The notes: generated from the letters alone by a model not told the origin. Positions 35,757 to 45,150 are shown, counted from the stretch's first letter. The stretch: 64,000 nucleotides of DNA from Hymenobacter sp. YIM 151858-1 (GCF_025979705.1 NZ_CP110136.1:744001-808000), one strand, 5' to 3'. Numbers and translations: made by a program.

Positions 35757-35858
35757 TTTTAATTATGAATTATGAATTAATAATTATGAATTGATGAGCG
35801 AGCCGGCGCGCAATCGGGAGGCCCAATTCCTGATTCATAATTTCTAATTCTTAATTAT
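35757..35858. repeat. AT-rich AATTCAT/ATGAATT tracts between moaD and moaE
   Basis: 35757-35793 is built of aattatgaatt words and lies just before the moaE start; 35832-35858 has similar words just after moaD. Between them is normal GC-rich DNA. The same heptamer vocabulary forms a tandem array at 47130-47206. Confidence 0.7.
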
Positions 35859-35861
35859 CTG

Positions 35862-36104
35862 CTAGCCGCCGCTCACGGGCGGAATCAGGGCTATTTCGTC
35901 GCGCTCGTGCAGCGGGGCATCGGCGGGGGCGTACTCGTTGTTTACGGCTACGGCCAGGCTGCGCAACTGGCCCAGGGCCGGGTAAGTTTGGCGCAGCTGA
36001 TCAAGCAATTGCTGCACCGATTGGCCCGGCGCCAGGGCCACCTCCAGCGTGGGGGCGCCAACGATTTCGCGGGTAATGCCGAACAGGGCAATGGATAATG
36101 TCAT
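35862..36104 (-). CDS. moaD: Molybdopterin synthase sulfur carrier MoaD
   Basis: An 80-residue ubiquitin-like MoaD ending in VSGG, whose terminal glycine is adenylated by MoeB and then carries the sulfur used by MoaE. ATG 36104 (MTLSIALFG) gives the usual MoaD length; a longer upstream frame is not family-like. It diverges from moaA across 125 bases. Confidence 0.94.
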   Translation of the reverse strand: MTLSIALFGITREIVGAPTLEVALAPGQSVQQLLDQLRQTYPALGQLRSLAVAVNNEYAPADAPLHERDEIALIPPVSGG

Positions 36105-36229
36105 AGGGAGCAACGGAAGAAATGCGCGGCAATTGGCAAAGAAAAAGAACAGAAATGCCAGCTTTACGTTTTTCTGACGCGGAGCTGACAATCCCATGGC
36201 GAGTGGGGGAGCGGCTCGGCTTGTAGTAC

Positions 36230-37243
36230 ATGCCTAACTCTGCCTCACCGGTGCTATACGACAACCACGGGCGTCCGCTCGAATACGTACGTGTGGCCGT
36301 AACCGACCGGTGCAACCTGCGCTGTTTTTACTGCATGCCCGAAGAGGGTATCGACTACGTGCCCCGGCAGGCGCTGCTAAGCTACGAAGAGCTGGAGCGC
36401 GTGGTGCAGGTGCTGGCCGGCCTGGGCGTGCGCAAAGTGCGCCTAACCGGCGGCGAGCCTTTCGTGCGCCGCGGGCTGATGTCCTTCATCGAGCGGCTAA
36501 GCCACCTTGCGGGTATCGACGACATCGGCCTGACTACCAACGGGGTATTGACTGCGCCCTACGTGCCCGAGCTGGCGCGGCTGGGGGTGCGCTCCGTCAA
36601 CCTCAGCCTCGATACGCTCGATCGGGAACGGTTCCGGCGCATTACCCGCCGCGACGAGCTGCCCCGCGTGCTCGAAACGTTTCAGGCCTTGCTCGCCCAC
36701 GGCATTCAGGTGAAAATCAACGCCGTGGTGATGGACGGCCAGAACATCGAAGACCTGGTGCCCCTGGCCGAGCTGACGCGCGAATTACCCGTGGAGGTGC
36801 GCTTCATCGAGGAGATGCCCTTCAACGGGGGCAGCCACGCTACGCCGGCTGCCCTGCCCTGGAACCACGTGCGCATCCGCCAGCACCTAGGCGCCCACTT
36901 GGGCGAGCTGTTGCCGCTGCCTACCGCCGCGGGCGCTACGGCTACCAGCTACCTGGTGCCGGGCCACGCAGGGCGCGTTGGCATTATTGCGGCCTATTCG
37001 CGCACGTTTTGCGGCACCTGCAACCGCATCCGCCTCACGGCCGAGGGCGGGCTCAAAACCTGCCTCTACGACCAGGGCGTGCTCGATGTGCGGGCCCTGC
37101 TGCGCGCCGGCGCCTCCGACAACGAGCTACGTGCGGCCCTAACTACTGCCTTCCGCTACCGCGCCGCCAATGGCTTCGAGGCCGAGCAGCAGCGCCCGGT
37201 GCATCAAATCAGCTTCGAGTCGATGTCGACGATTGGTGGGTAG
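36230..37243 (+). CDS. moaA: GTP 3',8-cyclase MoaA (radical SAM)
   Basis: A 337-residue radical SAM enzyme that starts cofactor synthesis by cyclising GTP. The N-terminal SAM cluster motif CNLRCFYC is at residues 25-32; the C-terminal cluster motif FCGTCNR with a later Cys (KTCLY) binds the second 4Fe-4S and GTP; the chain ends in the functionally required GG. The GGEPFVR motif is present. It is read away from the moaD-moaE pair, so a shared regulatory region at 36105-36229 probably controls both. Confidence 0.97.
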   Translation: MPNSASPVLYDNHGRPLEYVRVAVTDRCNLRCFYCMPEEGIDYVPRQALLSYEELERVVQVLAGLGVRKVRLTGGEPFVRRGLMSFIERLSHLAGIDDIGLTTNGVLTAPYVPELARLGVRSVNLSLDTLDRERFRRITRRDELPRVLETFQALLAHGIQVKINAVVMDGQNIEDLVPLAELTRELPVEVRFIEEMPFNGGSHATPAALPWNHVRIRQHLGAHLGELLPLPTAAGATATSYLVPGHAGRVGIIAAYSRTFCGTCNRIRLTAEGGLKTCLYDQGVLDVRALLRAGASDNELRAALTTAFRYRAANGFEAEQQRPVHQISFESMSTIGG

Positions 37244-37296
37244 GCGGCGTTGCGGGTTGGCTATTTCGAGAGGCGAGGGGCCTGGGTTTGAGGGGG

Positions 37297-37479
37297 CTAC
37301 TCCAGCCGCTGCAGCACCTGCTCCAGGGTAAGGTCGCCGCGGATAAACTGCGCCAGCAACCGGCGCTCGTACTTACCGGGCGCCAGCGCCGAATGCTTCG
37401 CTAAGCGCAGGGCCCAGGTTACCGCGCGTCTGCGCTGCTCGGCGTTTTGCAGGGGCGAGGTGGAGGATGCTTCGGCCAT
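37297..37479 (-). CDS. Small protein with VbhA-antitoxin-like C-terminus
   Basis: Sixty residues, basic, helical, with no cysteine. The C-terminal YERRLLAQFIRGDLTLEQVL resembles the helix of VbhA-type antitoxins that inhibit Fic toxins, where a G-x-hydrophobic-T/S-L-E-E motif recurs. I see no Fic gene nearby, so it is either an orphan antitoxin-like protein or an unrelated small protein. ATG 37479 is clear. It is convergent with moaA. Confidence 0.5.
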   Translation of the reverse strand: MAEASSTSPLQNAEQRRRAVTWALRLAKHSALAPGKYERRLLAQFIRGDLTLEQVLQRLE

Positions 37480-37715
37480 TCAGCAAGCTAGCAACTACTG
37501 CCGCTTGCACGCAACCGAGGAAATACGGCTTTTCCGAAGCGCGAGTACGTATATGGTTTCGCGAATATTTAGCTGATCTTACGTATTTGTGCGCCGGCTC
37601 CGGGCTCGGGGAGTTATCTATGCGAATCGGTAGGGTAGCGCCTGAACAGAAGCAATTTGCGGCGAATGGGCGGCCTTTTGCGTAGGCTTAGGCTAAACCA
37701 ATTCGAGGCGCTGCG

Positions 37716-38507
37716 ATGAAGGCATTGCTGATAACCCTGGGGGTAGGCGCGGGGCTGTACATGCTGGTGTGCCTGCTGCTGTACTGGAGCCAGGAGCGTC
37801 TGCTGTTTTTCCCCGACAAGCTGCCCGCCAACTACCGGTTTACGTTTCGCACCCGTTTCGAGGAGCGCTGGATTACCGCACCCGACGGCGTGCGGCTGCA
37901 CGGGTTGCTCTTCCGCACGGCGGCACCCAGGGGACTGGTGTTTTACCTGCACGGCAACGGCGGCGCCCTCGATAACTGGGGCTATGTGGCCGAGGCTTAC
38001 ACGCGCCTGGGCTACGACGTATTCATGCTCGATTACCGCGGCTACGGCAAAAGCGAGGGCCGCATCAGCAGCGAACAGCAGTTGTTGGGCGATGTGCGCG
38101 CCGCCTTTCAGCACGTATTGGCCGAGTACCCCGAAGACCGCGTTGTGGTGCTGGGTTACTCGCTGGGCACTGGCCCGGCCGCCTGGCTGGCCGCCAACTA
38201 CCAGCCCCGCCTGCTGATTTTGCAGGCAGCTTACTACAGCCTCGAGCGCGTGGCGCGGCATCATTTTCCGTGGGTGCCTGGTTTTTTGGTGCGCTATCCG
38301 CTGCGCACTCACGCATTGTTGCCACGCATCCAAGCGCCCATCGTGCTCTTCCACGGCGACCGTGACGAGGTGGTACCCTACACATCGGCCGAGGCGCTGC
38401 AGCCCTTGCTCAAGCCGCACGACCGGCTGATTACCCTAGGTGGCGCCGGGCACAACGGCATTACCGAGAACCCTGAATACCTGCGGGTATTGGCCGAAGT
38501 GCTGTAG
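37716..38507 (+). CDS. Membrane-anchored alpha/beta hydrolase (BEM46/YfhR type)
   Basis: A 263-residue serine hydrolase with an N-terminal membrane helix (about 4-24). LHGNGG near residue 77 is the oxyanion motif, LGYSLGTG near 147-154 holds the nucleophile Ser, HGDRDEVVP holds the acid and GAGHNG the His. The family acts on esters or acyl groups at the membrane; no substrate is known. It lies within the molybdenum island between moaA and the transporter but nothing ties it to that pathway. Confidence 0.85.
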   Translation: MKALLITLGVGAGLYMLVCLLLYWSQERLLFFPDKLPANYRFTFRTRFEERWITAPDGVRLHGLLFRTAAPRGLVFYLHGNGGALDNWGYVAEAYTRLGYDVFMLDYRGYGKSEGRISSEQQLLGDVRAAFQHVLAEYPEDRVVVLGYSLGTGPAAWLAANYQPRLLILQAAYYSLERVARHHFPWVPGFLVRYPLRTHALLPRIQAPIVLFHGDRDEVVPYTSAEALQPLLKPHDRLITLGGAGHNGITENPEYLRVLAEVL

Positions 38508-38543
38508 CGAAAGCGGGTTTTCTGGCCAATAAGCCCGGCTTTA

Positions 38544-39707
38544 CTACTTGCCCAGCCCTACCCAGCCGCGCTGCATAGCGTAGTACAGCGCCGTGCCCAC
38601 CACCAAGCCCACCAGGTAACCATAAGGCAAGCCACTGCACAGCAAGCCTACCAGCAGGGCCACCAGCAGGTTGGCCTTCGATTCGGCTACATCGCGCAGC
38701 AGCCCGGCCAGCGCCAGGGCTTCGAACAAGAGAATTACACCTAGGATGGGCAGCGGGAAAATCTGCACCACTTGCTGAAAACCCTGGCTGAAGAACAAGC
38801 CCATCGTCAGGAACAAGCACCCGTAGAGCACCGCCGAGCCACCCGTGCGCGCCCCAAAAGCGTAGTGCCCCACCAAGCCGCCGGAGCCGTGGCACACCGG
38901 AAAACCACCCAGGAAGGGGTTCACCAGGTTCATGAGGGCGTAGGTGAAGCTGATTTGCCGCACGGTGATGTTGCGCTCCGGAAAGTGGTCGTGCAGCACC
39001 TGCCGGGTGGCCAGCACCGAGTTGCCGAGCGACAAGGGTATTTGCGGCAGGGCCAGCAGCACCGCTCCGGTAAGGATGTCGGCCGTGCTGGGCACGTGCC
39101 AGGTGGGTAGATGGAAGCCAATGGCCTTCTGCGCCGTGGCTAAATCGAGCTTGAACAGCAGGGCATAAGCGGCACCTAGGGCAATTACCACCAAGGCCGC
39201 CGGCCAGCGGCGGTTGCCCAGCAGCACCACCGTTATCAAGAAACCCGCCGCGGCCAGCGCGTAGCCGGCAGCCCCGTCGGCGGGTACGTACTCCTTCAGG
39301 GCCAGTGTGGTAAGCTGCATGGCCAGGCCAAACTGAATGCCGCGCACCACGGGTTTGGGCACCAGCCGGGCCAGCGCATCAATCAGCCCCGTTACCGACA
39401 GCAGCAGCATGCCCAAACCCACTGCCAGCCCGCCGCCTAAAATGGTGCGCTCCGGAATTTTCTGGGCAATAACCAAGGCCGCAAAAGCCTTTAGCGGCTG
39501 CACGGGCATGGGCAAGCCGTACCACAACCCCGAGAAAACCTGCATCAGCCCAAACATGACCAGTACGCCCGCGCTATCGATGCCCGAAGCCGCGATGATG
39601 CCGATGAGCAAAGGCAAATCGGTGCCCAGGTCGCCGAAGGCGCCGGCCAGCTCGTTGCGGTCGAAGCGCAGGCGCGGGCGCGAAGGTGGAGTTGCGGTAA
39701 GCGGCAT
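38544..39707 (-). CDS. MOT1-type molybdate/sulfate transporter
   Basis: A 387-residue membrane protein of the MOT1 branch of the SulP superfamily. The N-terminal RNELAGAFGDLGTDLPL and LPMPVQPLKA motifs, and the later PVCHGSGGLVGHYAFGARTG motif, define the family; about ten membrane segments follow and no STAS domain is present, as in MOT1. It probably imports molybdate; sulfate cannot be excluded. No ModABC system occurs in the window, so this is likely the island's molybdate source. It ends 49 bases beyond the moeB-like gene on the same strand. Confidence 0.9.
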   Translation of the reverse strand: MPLTATPPSRPRLRFDRNELAGAFGDLGTDLPLLIGIIAASGIDSAGVLVMFGLMQVFSGLWYGLPMPVQPLKAFAALVIAQKIPERTILGGGLAVGLGMLLLSVTGLIDALARLVPKPVVRGIQFGLAMQLTTLALKEYVPADGAAGYALAAAGFLITVVLLGNRRWPAALVVIALGAAYALLFKLDLATAQKAIGFHLPTWHVPSTADILTGAVLLALPQIPLSLGNSVLATRQVLHDHFPERNITVRQISFTYALMNLVNPFLGGFPVCHGSGGLVGHYAFGARTGGSAVLYGCLFLTMGLFFSQGFQQVVQIFPLPILGVILLFEALALAGLLRDVAESKANLLVALLVGLLCSGLPYGYLVGLVVGTALYYAMQRGWVGLGK

Positions 39708-39755
39708 TGGGTGCGTAAAGGTGGCCGATCGGGTGGGGTAACGCTGAGGCGTGAG

Positions 39756-40862
39756 TTAGTACCTGGGCATTTGCGTATCCACATCGGTAGCCCACGCATC
39801 AATGCCGCCTTCCAGATTAAGCAGGTTGCTGAAGCCCTGCTGCTGCAGCTGCTGAATGGCGCGGGCGCTGCGGCCGCCGTGGTGGCAGTACACCACAATG
39901 TTGCCTTGCCGCGGGAGCATGGCAACGCCATCGGCGAGGTGCGAAAGCGGGAGCAAGGTAGCTTGGGGCAAGTGGCAGAATTCGAACTCGTCGGGCTCGC
40001 GCACATCGAGCAGGTAGGGCGCCTGGCCGGCTTGCATCAGCTGGTGCAACTCCTGGGGTTTGATGCTGCCGGTGCTGGGCGCGCACACCTCTTGGTAAGC
40101 GGCGGGGTCGGCGGTATCGAGGTTGATGAGGCTGCGCTCGGGGTGCCGCTCAAAGCGCAGGGTGCGGGTTTGAAACGTGAGGGCATCGAGCACCCACATG
40201 CGCCCGCTCAGCACGTTGCCTAGGTGCAAAATCACCTTCAAAGTCTCAAGAGCTTGGGTGGTGCCTACCACGCCGGGCAACACGCCTAGCACGCCGGTGG
40301 TGTTGCAGTTGGGCGCTTCGTCGGGGCCGGGCGGCTCCGGAAACAGGCAGCGGTAGGTTGGGCCGCCCTGGTAGTTGAACACCGATACCTGCCCCTCAAA
40401 CTTGTAGATAGCCCCCGAAACCAGCGGCTTGCCCAAGCTCACGCAGGCATCGTTGAGCAGGTAGCGCGTGGCAAAGTTGTCGGAGCCATCCACCACCACA
40501 TCGTAGGCCGCTACCAGCTCGCGCACGTTGTCGGGGCCTACGCGAAGTATGTGCACTTCGCACTGCACCAGCGGGTTGAGGCGCTGCACCTCGCGGGCGG
40601 CCGTGGCGGCTTTTGGTTGCCCTAGGTCGGCGGGGCCGTAGAGGATTTGCCGCTGCAGGTTGCTCAGCTCGACCTGGTCGGCATCGGCAATGCCCAGGGT
40701 GCCTACGCCGGCCGCGGCCAGATACTGCAGCACGGGGCAGCCCAGGCCGCCGGCACCCACCACCAGCACCCGCGCCGAGCGCAGGCGTAGCTGGCCCGCC
40801 TCGCCAATTTCGGGCAGTTGTAAGTGGCGGCGGTAGCGGTGGCGTTCGTCGGGAGTAAGCAC
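39756..40862 (-). CDS. moeB: MoeB/ThiF adenylyltransferase fused to rhodanese
   Basis: About 368 residues. The ThiF/MoeB domain has the nucleotide-binding GAGGLGC (36-42), the DNFATRYLLND segment and the NCNTTGVLG cysteine; it adenylates the MoaD C-terminus. The C-terminal rhodanese domain has the active-site motif YCHHGGRSA (Cys near 326) and can deliver sulfur. The two zinc CxxC pairs of E. coli MoeB are reduced to one cysteine (YRCLFP), a loss I believe is common in Bacteroidota. GTG 40862 matches the family start (VLTPDERHRY); a further GTG at 40946 would add 28 non-conserved residues. Confidence 0.9.
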   Translation of the reverse strand: MLTPDERHRYRRHLQLPEIGEAGQLRLRSARVLVVGAGGLGCPVLQYLAAAGVGTLGIADADQVELSNLQRQILYGPADLGQPKAATAAREVQRLNPLVQCEVHILRVGPDNVRELVAAYDVVVDGSDNFATRYLLNDACVSLGKPLVSGAIYKFEGQVSVFNYQGGPTYRCLFPEPPGPDEAPNCNTTGVLGVLPGVVGTTQALETLKVILHLGNVLSGRMWVLDALTFQTRTLRFERHPERSLINLDTADPAAYQEVCAPSTGSIKPQELHQLMQAGQAPYLLDVREPDEFEFCHLPQATLLPLSHLADGVAMLPRQGNIVVYCHHGGRSARAIQQLQQQGFSNLLNLEGGIDAWATDVDTQMPRY

Positions 40863-40995
40863 GGCAAGCGGGGCAGGGTTCAGCCCAATACGTAAGAAAA
40901 CAACGGTAAGCCAAGCAGCTAGTTGGCGCTGGGCGCGTGTACGCACCTAGGGCCACCAAGCGGCCAAGGCCTAGGGCAAAGGTAGAAGCATGGCG

Positions 40996-41619
40996 TTAGC
41001 TCCGGGCAAGCAGCTCGGCGTACTGCTCGGGCGTATCGATATCGAGCGCGGCGGGGGCAAAGTCGATGGTTTGTACCGCCGAGCCTAGGTGCTCGAGCAG
41101 CTTTTTGGCGCCTTGCTGCGGCGGCAGGTCAGTAAGAGTTTGCCACTGGCTGCGCGCAAATACGGCGGGCACGCCAATGCTGCCCGCGTACTGCGTAGCT
41201 ACTGCTGGTGCATCGGAAGCGAGGTGCAGGGCTACAAGGCTCTGAAGCAACGCGGTAGTTACCAGCGGCTGGTCGCTGAGCAGCACCAGCACGCCGCTAA
41301 CTTGCTCGTAGGCTGCATGCTGCTCCAGCGCTTGTAGGCCAACCCGCAGAGAACTCCCCATACCTAGGGCCGAATCGGGGTTGTGCGCGCTGATGATGGG
41401 CAAGCCGTGCACCTCGCTCAGCAGCGGCTCGTGCAAATGCCCGGTTACCAGCACCACAGGGGCGCAACCCGCCGCCACGGCCTGCTCCGCCACGCGGCGG
41501 AGCAGGGTAGTGCCTTGGTAGTTGAGCAACTGCTTGGGCCTGCCCATGCGCGATGAGCTGCCGGCTGCCAGAATGATGGCGGCTACTGACTGCGGCCCCC
41601 TAGGTGAAAACTCGCTCAT
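40996..41619 (-). CDS. mocA: Molybdenum cofactor cytidylyltransferase (MocA type)
   Basis: A 207-residue NTP transferase. The LAAGSSSRMGRPKQLL motif (about 15-30) is that of MocA/MobA-like enzymes, SDQP marks the metal site and the C-terminal DIDTPEQY motif is intact. MocA-type enzymes attach CMP to the cofactor, giving the MCD form used by the xanthine dehydrogenase-like operons on either side. CTP versus GTP specificity cannot be read with certainty. ATG 41619 is used. It precedes the moeB-like gene on the same strand. Confidence 0.88.
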   Translation of the reverse strand: MSEFSPRGPQSVAAIILAAGSSSRMGRPKQLLNYQGTTLLRRVAEQAVAAGCAPVVLVTGHLHEPLLSEVHGLPIISAHNPDSALGMGSSLRVGLQALEQHAAYEQVSGVLVLLSDQPLVTTALLQSLVALHLASDAPAVATQYAGSIGVPAVFARSQWQTLTDLPPQQGAKKLLEHLGSAVQTIDFAPAALDIDTPEQYAELLARS

Positions 41620-41673
41620 AAGGATAGAGGAGGGGTGATGAAGAGCGGGTTTTGATTTTTGTAGCCCTAAGAA

Positions 41674-41855
41674 CGTCATGCCGAGCTTGTCGAGGCATCT
41701 CGCGTGCTGTCGGCTGATACTAACCGCTCCCCTCTCTTTTGGAGAGGGGCTAGGGAGGGAGGTCCCGGCGTGATAAGGTCCTTCCTTCGTCAGGATGACA
41801 GTTAGTATCTGTCGTCAGTACGCCAGATGTCTCGCTTCGCTCGACATGACAGACG
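41674..41855. repeat. Intergenic repeat, gtcatgc-gagc family (copy 3)
   Basis: A diverged, degenerate member: cgtcatgccgagcttgtcgag words at the left and tcgctcgacatgacagacg in inverted form at the right, with a cccctctctttt/gagaggggc hairpin at about 41728-41752 in the middle. No gene lies in 41620-41877. Confidence 0.7.
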
Positions 41856-41877
41856 TTCCCTAAGTCGCCAGGATACC

Positions 41878-44112
41878 CTAAATCAACTTATCGGGCGTAA
41901 TGGGCAGCTCCCGAATGCGCTTGCCGGTGGCGTTGAACACGGCGTTGGCAATGGCGGGGGCCACGCCGATGGTCGCAATTTCGCCGATGCCTTTGGTGCC
42001 CAGCGCGTTTACGTGCGGGTCGGGTTGGTTCACGAAGTACACCTCCACGGCGGGCGCGTCGGCGTGCACGGGCACGTGGTACTCGGCCAGGTCTTTGGTT
42101 ACGTAACGGCCGAACCGGTCGTCTATCACGGCTGCCTCCATCAGGGCCATGCCGATGCCACCCACGGCGCCGCCTTTCATTTGGTTGCCGGCCGTTTTCT
42201 CGTTGATGATGGTGCCCGCATCGGCGCACGATACCAGCTTGCTCACCCGCACCTCGCCCGTAAGCTGGTGCACCCGCACCTGAGCAAAATGCACCGAGAA
42301 CGAGTACATCGAGTACTCCCGGCCCTTGTCGCTGGGCTTCGACTCGACGGTTACGGCCTGCCCGCCCGCTTGCTTCACCAGGTCGGCGTAGGTAGCGCGG
42401 GCGGTAGCGTTGCCAGCCAGCGTCAGGTAGCCATCGGCAAACGTCACGTCTTCCTTGCGGGCCGCGGCAAAGGCACCGTTGCTGGCCGCTGCCAACTCGC
42501 GCAGCTTATCCTTGAGGGCCAGGCAAGCTTCCTGCACAGCCGGGCCTACTGTATTCACAATGGCCGAGCCGCCCTGCGTTGGCGCCCTTGCAAAGTCGGA
42601 ATTGCCCCACTCAAACCGAACCTTCGCCGGGGCTACGCCCAGCGTGTCGGCGGCAATCTGGGTCATGGCCGTGCCGGTGCCCGGGCCAATGTCCGTTACG
42701 GCGCTCTGCAGCAGCACGGTGCCATCGGCCAACAGCTTAGCGGTAGCTTTGGACGTGCCGCGGTGCGCCCCGAAAGTGCCCACACCCATACCGTAGCCGA
42801 TCAGCCAGTCGCCCTCGCGCAAGGAGCCAGGCTTGAGCTGGCGCTTGTTCCAGCCGATGCGCTCGGCACCGGCCTGGTAGCACTCCTTCAGAAACTTGCT
42901 CGACCAGGGCTTGCCGTTTTCGGGGTCTTTTTCGGTGTAGTTGCGCAGCCGAAACTCCAATGGGTCGAGGTTCAGCAGGTAAGCCATTTCGTCCATGGCC
43001 GACTCCAGGGCAAAAGCGCCGGTAGCCTCGCCGGGGCCGCGCATCCAAATGGGCGAGCCGATATCGAGCGCCGCCAGCCGGTAGCGCGTCGTCAGGTTCG
43101 GCGACTCGTACATCATGCGCGTCTGGCCCAGCGTCGCTTCGGTAAACTCTTCGTAAGTCGACGTCTGCCCAATGGCCTCGTGGGTGATGGCCGTGATTTT
43201 GCCATCTGGCGAAGCACTCATCCCGATTTTCTGCCAGGTGTGAGGCCGGTAGCCCACCATCGTAAACATCTGCTCGCGGGTGAGCATCAGCTTTACCGGC
43301 CGGTTTACCACCTTGGCCGCGATAATGGCGGCCGACTCGTGCGGCCAGCTGTGCAGGCCGTTGCCGAAGGCGCCGCCCACGTAGGTGGCAATCACCTTTA
43401 CGTTCTCCTCGGGCAGGCCCCATTCGCGGGCAAAGTCGCGGCGGGTGGCCATGGTGCCCTGAGTTTTATCGTAAAGGGTGAGCCGGTCGGGAGCTTCCCA
43501 GTGCGCCGTGATGGACTGCATCTCGATGGGGTGGTGCACTTCCGTCGGAATCACGTACTCGGCTTCGAGTTTTAGCGCGCCGGTTTTATAAGCGTCTACT
43601 TGGCCGCGCTGGTAATCAGCCACTGGCGACTTGGGATTCTTCTTGGCTTGGGTGGGCAGAAAGGCGTTTGGCTTGTTGGCCTCCAGGTTGGTCTGGTGCG
43701 CTTCCTGCGCGTACTGCGCCTTCACCAAACGCGCCGCGTAGCGGGCCCGCTCCCACGAATCGGCCACCACTACGGCAATGGGCTGGTCGTTGAAGCGGAT
43801 TTTGTCGTCGGTAAACACGCGCAGGGCGCTGCCTACCGTTTGCGGCTGCGAGGGGTCTTTACCTACCGGCTTGTGGCCGGGCAGCTTAGGTCCGTTCTGG
43901 TGGGTAATTACCGCCAGCACGCCGGGGGCGCGCTCGGCGGCTTTTGTGTCGATGCTGGTAAGGCGCCCTTTGGCAATGGTGCTGCCCACCAGCACGGCAT
44001 AGGCCATGTTGGGCAGTTCGTACTCGGCCGAGTACTTGGCGGCACCGGTCACTTTCTGCCGGCCGTCTACCCGATTCATCGGGGCTCCGATTTGCTTCTG
44101 AGGTGTATTCAT
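41878..44112 (-). CDS. Xanthine dehydrogenase-family molybdenum subunit (operon B)
   Basis: A 744-residue catalytic subunit, a paralogue of the operon A subunit. The catalytic glutamate is in KGIGEIA near residue 708; NGLHSWPHESAA and RGPGEATGAFALE mark the cofactor-binding regions. It is the last gene of the three-gene operon B, 13 bases after the FAD gene. With a Tat-targeted 2Fe-2S partner it is probably exported folded to the periplasm like PaoABC. Only three CCTAGG hexamers occur in the whole 4 kb operon-B region outside promoters, unlike operon A. Confidence 0.92.
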   Translation of the reverse strand: MNTPQKQIGAPMNRVDGRQKVTGAAKYSAEYELPNMAYAVLVGSTIAKGRLTSIDTKAAERAPGVLAVITHQNGPKLPGHKPVGKDPSQPQTVGSALRVFTDDKIRFNDQPIAVVVADSWERARYAARLVKAQYAQEAHQTNLEANKPNAFLPTQAKKNPKSPVADYQRGQVDAYKTGALKLEAEYVIPTEVHHPIEMQSITAHWEAPDRLTLYDKTQGTMATRRDFAREWGLPEENVKVIATYVGGAFGNGLHSWPHESAAIIAAKVVNRPVKLMLTREQMFTMVGYRPHTWQKIGMSASPDGKITAITHEAIGQTSTYEEFTEATLGQTRMMYESPNLTTRYRLAALDIGSPIWMRGPGEATGAFALESAMDEMAYLLNLDPLEFRLRNYTEKDPENGKPWSSKFLKECYQAGAERIGWNKRQLKPGSLREGDWLIGYGMGVGTFGAHRGTSKATAKLLADGTVLLQSAVTDIGPGTGTAMTQIAADTLGVAPAKVRFEWGNSDFARAPTQGGSAIVNTVGPAVQEACLALKDKLRELAAASNGAFAAARKEDVTFADGYLTLAGNATARATYADLVKQAGGQAVTVESKPSDKGREYSMYSFSVHFAQVRVHQLTGEVRVSKLVSCADAGTIINEKTAGNQMKGGAVGGIGMALMEAAVIDDRFGRYVTKDLAEYHVPVHADAPAVEVYFVNQPDPHVNALGTKGIGEIATIGVAPAIANAVFNATGKRIRELPITPDKLI

Positions 44113-44125
44113 CGGGAATCGGGGG

Positions 44126-45106
44126 TTAGGCAGCAGCAGCGTTTTTCAGGGCCTGCACAATGGAGTTCGGGGCCAGCTTCAGCTTGTAAGCGTTGTGCTT
44201 AAAGGCCTTGGCGCCGCGCATGGCAACCTCGGCCGCCTGCCGAAACGTCTCTTCGGTGGCAGGCTTACCAACCAAAGCCTTTTCAGCTTCGGTCAGCCGC
44301 CAGGGCTTGTGCGCCACGCCGCCCATAGCCAGGCGCGCATCTTTAATGGTGTTGCCATCGAGCTGCAACGCCGCTGCCACCGACACCAGCGCGAAAGCGT
44401 AGGAAGCCCGTTCGCGCACTTTTAGGTAATGCACATTGCGGGTGAAGACGTTGTCGGGCACCTCCACGGCCGTTATCAGCTCGCCGGCACCTAGGGTGGT
44501 ATCCAGTTCGGGCTGGTCACCAGGCAGGCGGTGCAGGTCGGTGAAGGGAATGCGCCGGTCGCCTTTGGGGCCGCTGATGAGCACGGTGGCATCGAGCGCG
44601 GCCAGGGCCACGCTCATATCGGAGGGGTGCACGGCAATGCACTTGTCGGAGAAGCCGAAAATGGCGTGCATGCGGTTGAAGCCCTCCAAGGCGCCGCAGC
44701 CCGAGCCCGGCTCGCGCTTGTTGCAGGGCATGGTGGTGTCGTAGAAGTAGTAACAGCGGGTGCGCTGCAGCATGTTGCCGCCCACAGTAGCCATGTTGCG
44801 CAGCTGCGCCGAGGCACCGGCATTCAGGGCCTGGGCCAGCAGGGGCAGCTTTTCGAGCACCAGCTTGTCTTCGGCCACGGCACCGTTCAGCGCCAGTGCT
44901 CCAATGCGGATGCTGCCGTTTTCGCGTTCGATCTTGTCGAGCGGGAGCTTGTTGATGTCGACGAGCTTCTGCGGCGTCATCACCCCACGCTTCATCAGGT
45001 CGAGCAGGTTGGTGCCGCCGGCAATGAACTGCGCGTTTGCGTCGCGGGCCAGGGCATCGATGGCCGCCTTCTGCTTGGTGGCCCGCACGTATTGGAACTG
45101 GTTCAT
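44126..45106 (-). CDS. Xanthine dehydrogenase-family FAD subunit (operon B)
   Basis: A 326-residue PaoB-like FAD subunit. AGGTNLLD near residue 30 and NMATVGGNMLQRTRC contact FAD. The same four-cysteine pattern as operon A (TRCYYF, PCNKR, GSGCG and a DKC about 20 residues on) is a candidate extra [4Fe-4S] site. It lies between the 2Fe-2S gene (44-base gap with an AT-rich tract) and the molybdenum gene (13-base gap). Confidence 0.93.
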   Translation of the reverse strand: MNQFQYVRATKQKAAIDALARDANAQFIAGGTNLLDLMKRGVMTPQKLVDINKLPLDKIERENGSIRIGALALNGAVAEDKLVLEKLPLLAQALNAGASAQLRNMATVGGNMLQRTRCYYFYDTTMPCNKREPGSGCGALEGFNRMHAIFGFSDKCIAVHPSDMSVALAALDATVLISGPKGDRRIPFTDLHRLPGDQPELDTTLGAGELITAVEVPDNVFTRNVHYLKVRERASYAFALVSVAAALQLDGNTIKDARLAMGGVAHKPWRLTEAEKALVGKPATEETFRQAAEVAMRGAKAFKHNAYKLKLAPNSIVQALKNAAAA

Positions 45107-45150
45107 GAGGAGGGAATTAATAATTATTAATTCTTAATTATTAATTGAAA

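Noticed and set aside
37467-37685. Small + strand frame between the VbhA-like gene and the hydrolase
   Set aside because: It overlaps the start of the minus-strand gene, has no recognisable motif and no start context.
41827-43575. Long + strand frame opposite the operon B molybdenum subunit
   Set aside because: Antisense shadow of a recognised enzyme; no independent start context or motifs.
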